Positions 61,171 to 64,000 of a DNA stretch of 64,000 bases are shown here, piece after piece; the first letter of the stretch is position 1, and every line of letters starts with the position of its first letter. Source of the stretch: JADKAC01 sp964492065. GTDB taxonomy: Bacteria; Bacteroidota; Bacteroidia; Chitinophagales; BACL12. The stretch is from assembly GCA_964492065.1 (NCBI GenBank), contig CAZBHH010000005.1, forward strand, positions 62,001 to 126,000. The letters run 5' to 3'. A model generated the notes under the pieces. It saw only the letters and a program-made list of their open reading frames with translations. It was not told the DNA's origin and ran no database searches. The position numbers and the translations under genes were made by a program.

Positions 61171-63555
61171 ATGAAAAACTCTAATTATTTTATTGCTACT
61201 CTGCTTACGCTCGTAATTTGGATAGCACCGGTTTCGGCTCAATATGAAACTGAACCTAATAATGATATAGATACTGCGGATTCCCTGGCATTGGGCGAAA
61301 GTATAGAGGGAGCAGCTACTGATGATTTCAGCACCTCGGATTTTTTCCGTGTTTGGGTGCCTGAACATGGTACATTTGTGCTTGATTTCGATATCACAAA
61401 TGGTCAGTTATGTTCGGTTGGTCTAATATATGCCAATGGTCTGAGTTACACCGGAGGTCTCCATTCCGGAACAGGAACCTTTGAGGTGTCGAATCTCGCT
61501 CCGGGGGAATATTATATATATTTTTCCACGTATTGGGCAGGTGCAAGTTCAACGTATATAGTTACCTACACTTCATTTACATCCACTGGCGTTCCAATGG
61601 ATGCAGAACCAAATAACACATCAGGTGAAGCAATTGTTTTGCCAATAAATGGAGAAAAAACCGGGCATACAGGATATTACGACTTAGGTGTAAGGGATTC
61701 TGAAGACTGGTATGCTATTATTCTTGAAGAAGATGGCGATATAACATTGCGCCTCACAGAGGTAACTTCATGGGTGGATGTAACTTTATATGATAATGAT
61801 GGCGTTACTTCTTTAATAAATGGACACATCGAATCTGTTTACAACGATAGTACCGTTGTCAGAGGCCTTGCGCCCGGAACATATTATCTGAAAATCAGAC
61901 CACACTATCCGAATGGCTACAGTACCTACAAAATTGAAAACAGCTTTAGTGTCCCGATGCAGGCAAATGACCCGGAACCTAACAATACTGCAATTATGGC
62001 CACACCACTCACATTAGACAGTACGGTAACCGGGCATAACGGCTATTATTACAACCTGGCCAGAGATTACGAAGACTGGTATTCCATTGCGATACCACAG
62101 GGAGGTTATCTATCCTTAACCCTTACACCGCATGCCGGAAATGTGATGTTTATGGATTTATATAGCAACGATGGTGTTACGTTAATCAAACAGACATATT
62201 CAGCAACAACATTTGATTTAAAACAAAACGGACTCGAAGCGGGGAATTATCTGTTAAGACTCACAACGTCAAACTATTATCCGAATACAGGATATAATCC
62301 CTATACACTCACAAATACATATGCAACTTACACATTTGCTGATGATGATCTGGATAACAACTATGCTGCTGATGCCGTAACGCTGATTGCAAATGATACC
62401 ACCTATGGACATGTAGGGTTTGTAGGTAACAGCGGAACTGATTATGTGGACTGGTGGAAGATCAATTACACAGGCGATGGCAGTATGCACCTGCATATAT
62501 ACTCAGAACCAAGTCTGGAATCAGGATACTCCACCTGGTTCAGGGTTAAGATATATAATGATACTGCAGCAACTGCTATTCACGAAACTGTATACAACGG
62601 AACTGCTGATATTAACCTGGCTTACCTGGCTCAGGGAATATATTATGTGTGCATTGAGCCGAATGCTAATTATCCATTTATTGGATACTATCATTCGTAT
62701 AGTATAACAAGTACATATACAGAGATAAACATTGCTGAAGCAGATGAGTTTATATCGGTACCCCACAAAGGATGCGGCAACAACTCAATACACATTCAGG
62801 TAAGCGGAAGCAACGCACCATACACTGCTCAGTTATACCGGTTTGGTAATATGTATGGAGATGCAATTACTATACCCGATACCAATTTGTTTGTTATTGA
62901 AAACCTGCAACCCGGTAATTATTATGCTGAAATAAAAGGTGATGGCGCTTCAGATGATGCCATTTCCACCACTGCAACAGTCAACCTGGTACCCAGACCG
63001 AAAAATGTGGACATTATCCATATTACTGCTGATGCGGCAACACTCGATTGGAAAGCATTGCCATTATGCCTTGATGTGTATAAAATTCAATGGAAACAAA
63101 CAGGTGCAACCGAATGGCATACAGATATAGTACCTGTCGGGGTATCAGAATATACATTTGATGAGTTGCTGCCAAACACAGATTATCAATGCAGAATATG
63201 GTCGGCTGTGTTTTCAGATGATTTAAGTACTGTAGCTGAAAGCAATAAAGTGAAACGCAGCTTTACAACAGGTGCCGAGCGGTTACATGCACACCCGGAT
63301 CAACAGGTAATATCCGCCTATCCAAATCCTGCCACGAAAAAAATCTATATACAAACACAATTTGCACCTGAACAGGTGATGGAGGTGGCGGTAAGCGATA
63401 TGACAGGAAGAGTTATTTACTATATGGCGATGAATGCAGAAGCATTGCGCATCACCGGGATTGATGTAACCTCATTGCCTTCCGGTCTTTATATGGTAAA
63501 CATTTTCGATACGACACAGATGGTATTCAATGAAAAAATTTCAGTGATTCGATAA
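61171..63555 (+). CDS. Large secreted protein with four PPC-like repeats, FN3 and type IX sorting domain
   Basis: 794 residues. Signal peptide ending in APVSAQ. Four repeats start with EPNN-like motifs: ETEPNND at about 25, DAEPNNT at 146, DPEPNNT at 269 and a weaker DDDLDNN at 391. Each contains a D-[FW]-[FWY] strand and a G-x-Y-Y-[IL] strand near its end, the layout of bacterial pre-peptidase C-terminal (PPC) domains. A beta module, an FN3 domain at about 610-695 (DYQCRIWSAV) and a C-terminal Por sorting domain (AYPNPATKKIYIQ...SGLYMVNIF) follow. No catalytic domain is present, so it is probably an adhesin or scaffold. Control by the adjacent two-component system is inferred. Confidence 0.82.
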   Translation: MKNSNYFIATLLTLVIWIAPVSAQYETEPNNDIDTADSLALGESIEGAATDDFSTSDFFRVWVPEHGTFVLDFDITNGQLCSVGLIYANGLSYTGGLHSGTGTFEVSNLAPGEYYIYFSTYWAGASSTYIVTYTSFTSTGVPMDAEPNNTSGEAIVLPINGEKTGHTGYYDLGVRDSEDWYAIILEEDGDITLRLTEVTSWVDVTLYDNDGVTSLINGHIESVYNDSTVVRGLAPGTYYLKIRPHYPNGYSTYKIENSFSVPMQANDPEPNNTAIMATPLTLDSTVTGHNGYYYNLARDYEDWYSIAIPQGGYLSLTLTPHAGNVMFMDLYSNDGVTLIKQTYSATTFDLKQNGLEAGNYLLRLTTSNYYPNTGYNPYTLTNTYATYTFADDDLDNNYAADAVTLIANDTTYGHVGFVGNSGTDYVDWWKINYTGDGSMHLHIYSEPSLESGYSTWFRVKIYNDTAATAIHETVYNGTADINLAYLAQGIYYVCIEPNANYPFIGYYHSYSITSTYTEINIAEADEFISVPHKGCGNNSIHIQVSGSNAPYTAQLYRFGNMYGDAITIPDTNLFVIENLQPGNYYAEIKGDGASDDAISTTATVNLVPRPKNVDIIHITADAATLDWKALPLCLDVYKIQWKQTGATEWHTDIVPVGVSEYTFDELLPNTDYQCRIWSAVFSDDLSTVAESNKVKRSFTTGAERLHAHPDQQVISAYPNPATKKIYIQTQFAPEQVMEVAVSDMTGRVIYYMAMNAEALRITGIDVTSLPSGLYMVNIFDTTQMVFNEKISVIR

Positions 63556-63576
63556 TTAAAGTGAATAATCAATCAC

Positions 63577-63613
63577 AACACAGCCACCTTCTGCAAGGTG
63601 GCTGTGTTTTTTA
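63577..63613 (+). terminator. Strong intrinsic terminator of the PPC-repeat gene
   Basis: AACACAGCCACCTT - CTGC - AAGGTGGCTGTGTT is a perfect 14-bp stem with a 4-base loop, running directly into TTTTTATT. It begins 21 bases after the stop at 63555. From 63614 to 63800 I see no gene or structure I can support. Confidence 0.88.
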
Positions 63614-63801
63614 TTCTGTTTTAATTTACCGTTCAACAATCCGGCGGGTGTGTGCCTCGTGTTTTTTTCAGCAAGACAATACGGTGTAAAAATTCTGTTG
63701 AACGGAAAGCGGCCGGAAGGCTGCAAAGCCGAAGACCATGCATTGACCGATGCGGAAAATAAAATGAAATCAGGCGGCACATACATGTAGCCCAAAGCAG
63801 A

Positions 63802-63836
63802 AATACCGGCCTGCAACTGCAAAACCGGTATTTCCG
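63802..63836 (-). terminator. Hairpin after the right-edge reverse gene
   Basis: GAAATACCGG at 63802-63811 and CCGGTATTTC at 63827-63836 form a perfect 10-bp stem with a 15-base loop, 17 bases past the stop of the partial reverse gene. No T run follows on the reverse strand, so it may be a processing or attenuating structure rather than a classic terminator. Confidence 0.4.
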
Positions 63837-63852
63837 ACTATTTCATTTCCCG

Positions 63853-63999
63853 CTAATTTTCAGATATCACCACATCGGTAAAGCTACCGGTGATTTCGAC
63901 GAGATTCGGCGGAGAATCATCATCCTGGCAGGTGGCCGAGAATGTGCCGTCCATCAGATACTGTGTAATGCCATTGCCCGATTGATAGAAATCGTAGGC
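63853..63999 (-). CDS. Partial reverse-strand gene, C-terminal 48 residues, unknown
   Basis: An open frame runs from the right edge to a TAG at 63853-63855. The visible end contains FYQSGNGITQYLMDGTFSA, a Cys-Gln-Asp-Asp-Asp run, and a beta-like ITGSFTDVVISEN tail. The composition suits an exported beta-rich protein, but too little is present to name a family. The hairpin just beyond the stop supports a real gene end. Confidence 0.5.
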   Translation of the reverse strand, partial: AYDFYQSGNGITQYLMDGTFSATCQDDDSPPNLVEITGSFTDVVISEN

Positions 64000-64000
64000 C

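Noticed and set aside
58307..63555. Horizontal-transfer island around the two-component/PPC locus
   Set aside because: The region reads as more AT-rich than its surroundings, but there are no mobility genes, repeats or tRNA boundary, and kinases and repeat proteins often drift in composition; not supportable without a computed profile.
63556..63822. 88-residue reverse open frame at the right end
   Set aside because: It runs through the strong terminator hairpin at 63577-63613 and resembles no protein; treated as intergenic.
1..64000. CRISPR arrays, tRNA or rRNA genes, insertion sequences, phage or integrase genes
   Set aside because: No regular direct repeats, cloverleaf-like sequences, transposase motifs or terminal inverted repeats were seen. 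Intergenic space is small and mostly accounted for; a covariance-model search would be needed to exclude small RNAs.

Overview
The window is a gene-dense chromosomal segment of a Bacteroidota bacterium, most like the Chitinophagales/Saprospirales side of the phylum. The evidence is: MqnC of the futalosine menaquinone route, type IX secretion (PorZ plus two proteins with Por-type C-terminal sorting domains), a short 289-residue primary sigma factor, a zinc-less DksA/TraR protein next to lspA and ileS, a fused alpha/beta 2-oxoacid dehydrogenase E1, an HYC_CC_PP-type protein, and repeated TAnnTTTG promoter elements just upstream of starts. I see no tRNA, rRNA, CRISPR array, insertion sequence or phage gene. 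No gap between genes exceeds 300 bases; the longest, about 297 bases, is near the right edge.

Layout. 1-6.4 kb: end of a TadA-like deaminase, mqnC, a SWIM zinc-finger protein, fused E1, a methyltransferase and lutB. 6.6-11.8 kb: a tandem pair of NhaD-like transporters, then two sigma/anti-sigma modules placed tail to tail, one of whose partners carries a TonB C-terminal domain. 11.9-20.9 kb: O-antigen ligase and a glycosyltransferase, a secreted esterase, nadB, acylphosphatase, RsmI-like and Mpg genes sharing one CATG, a DjlA-like protein and rpoD. 21.2-27.6 kb: a divergent putative copper locus. Leftward are two HMA proteins, a TonB receptor and the HYC_CC_PP protein; rightward are an MbnP-like lipoprotein and two MauG/MbnH-like diheme proteins. 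27.6-32.7 kb: a small unknown gene, a cyclophilin lipoprotein, a protein with a three-copy unknown repeat, a degenerate TraB/GumN-like protein and a DUF3137 protein. 32.8-40.5 kb: lspA, an H1-like/DksA fusion, ileS with an altered GxHH signature and an RND/MMPL transporter, packed with overlaps. 40.6-54 kb: porZ-recO, a GT-C glycosyltransferase, an FNR-like reductase, mfd, a flippase-like membrane protein, scpA and recQ. 54.2-58.3 kb: manC, a MtnE/YbdL-like aminotransferase, a methyltransferase and a YafV-like amidase. 58.3-63.6 kb: a NarL-type two-component system beside a large secreted protein with four PPC-like repeats; near-identical 17-base sites lie upstream of the regulator and between the kinase and the secreted protein. 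A partial reverse gene enters at the right edge.

The three points most worth following are the MbnP/double-diheme copper locus, in which the first diheme protein contains no tryptophan; the IleRS with GxHH in place of HxGH; and the two-component/PPC locus with its shared operator candidate.
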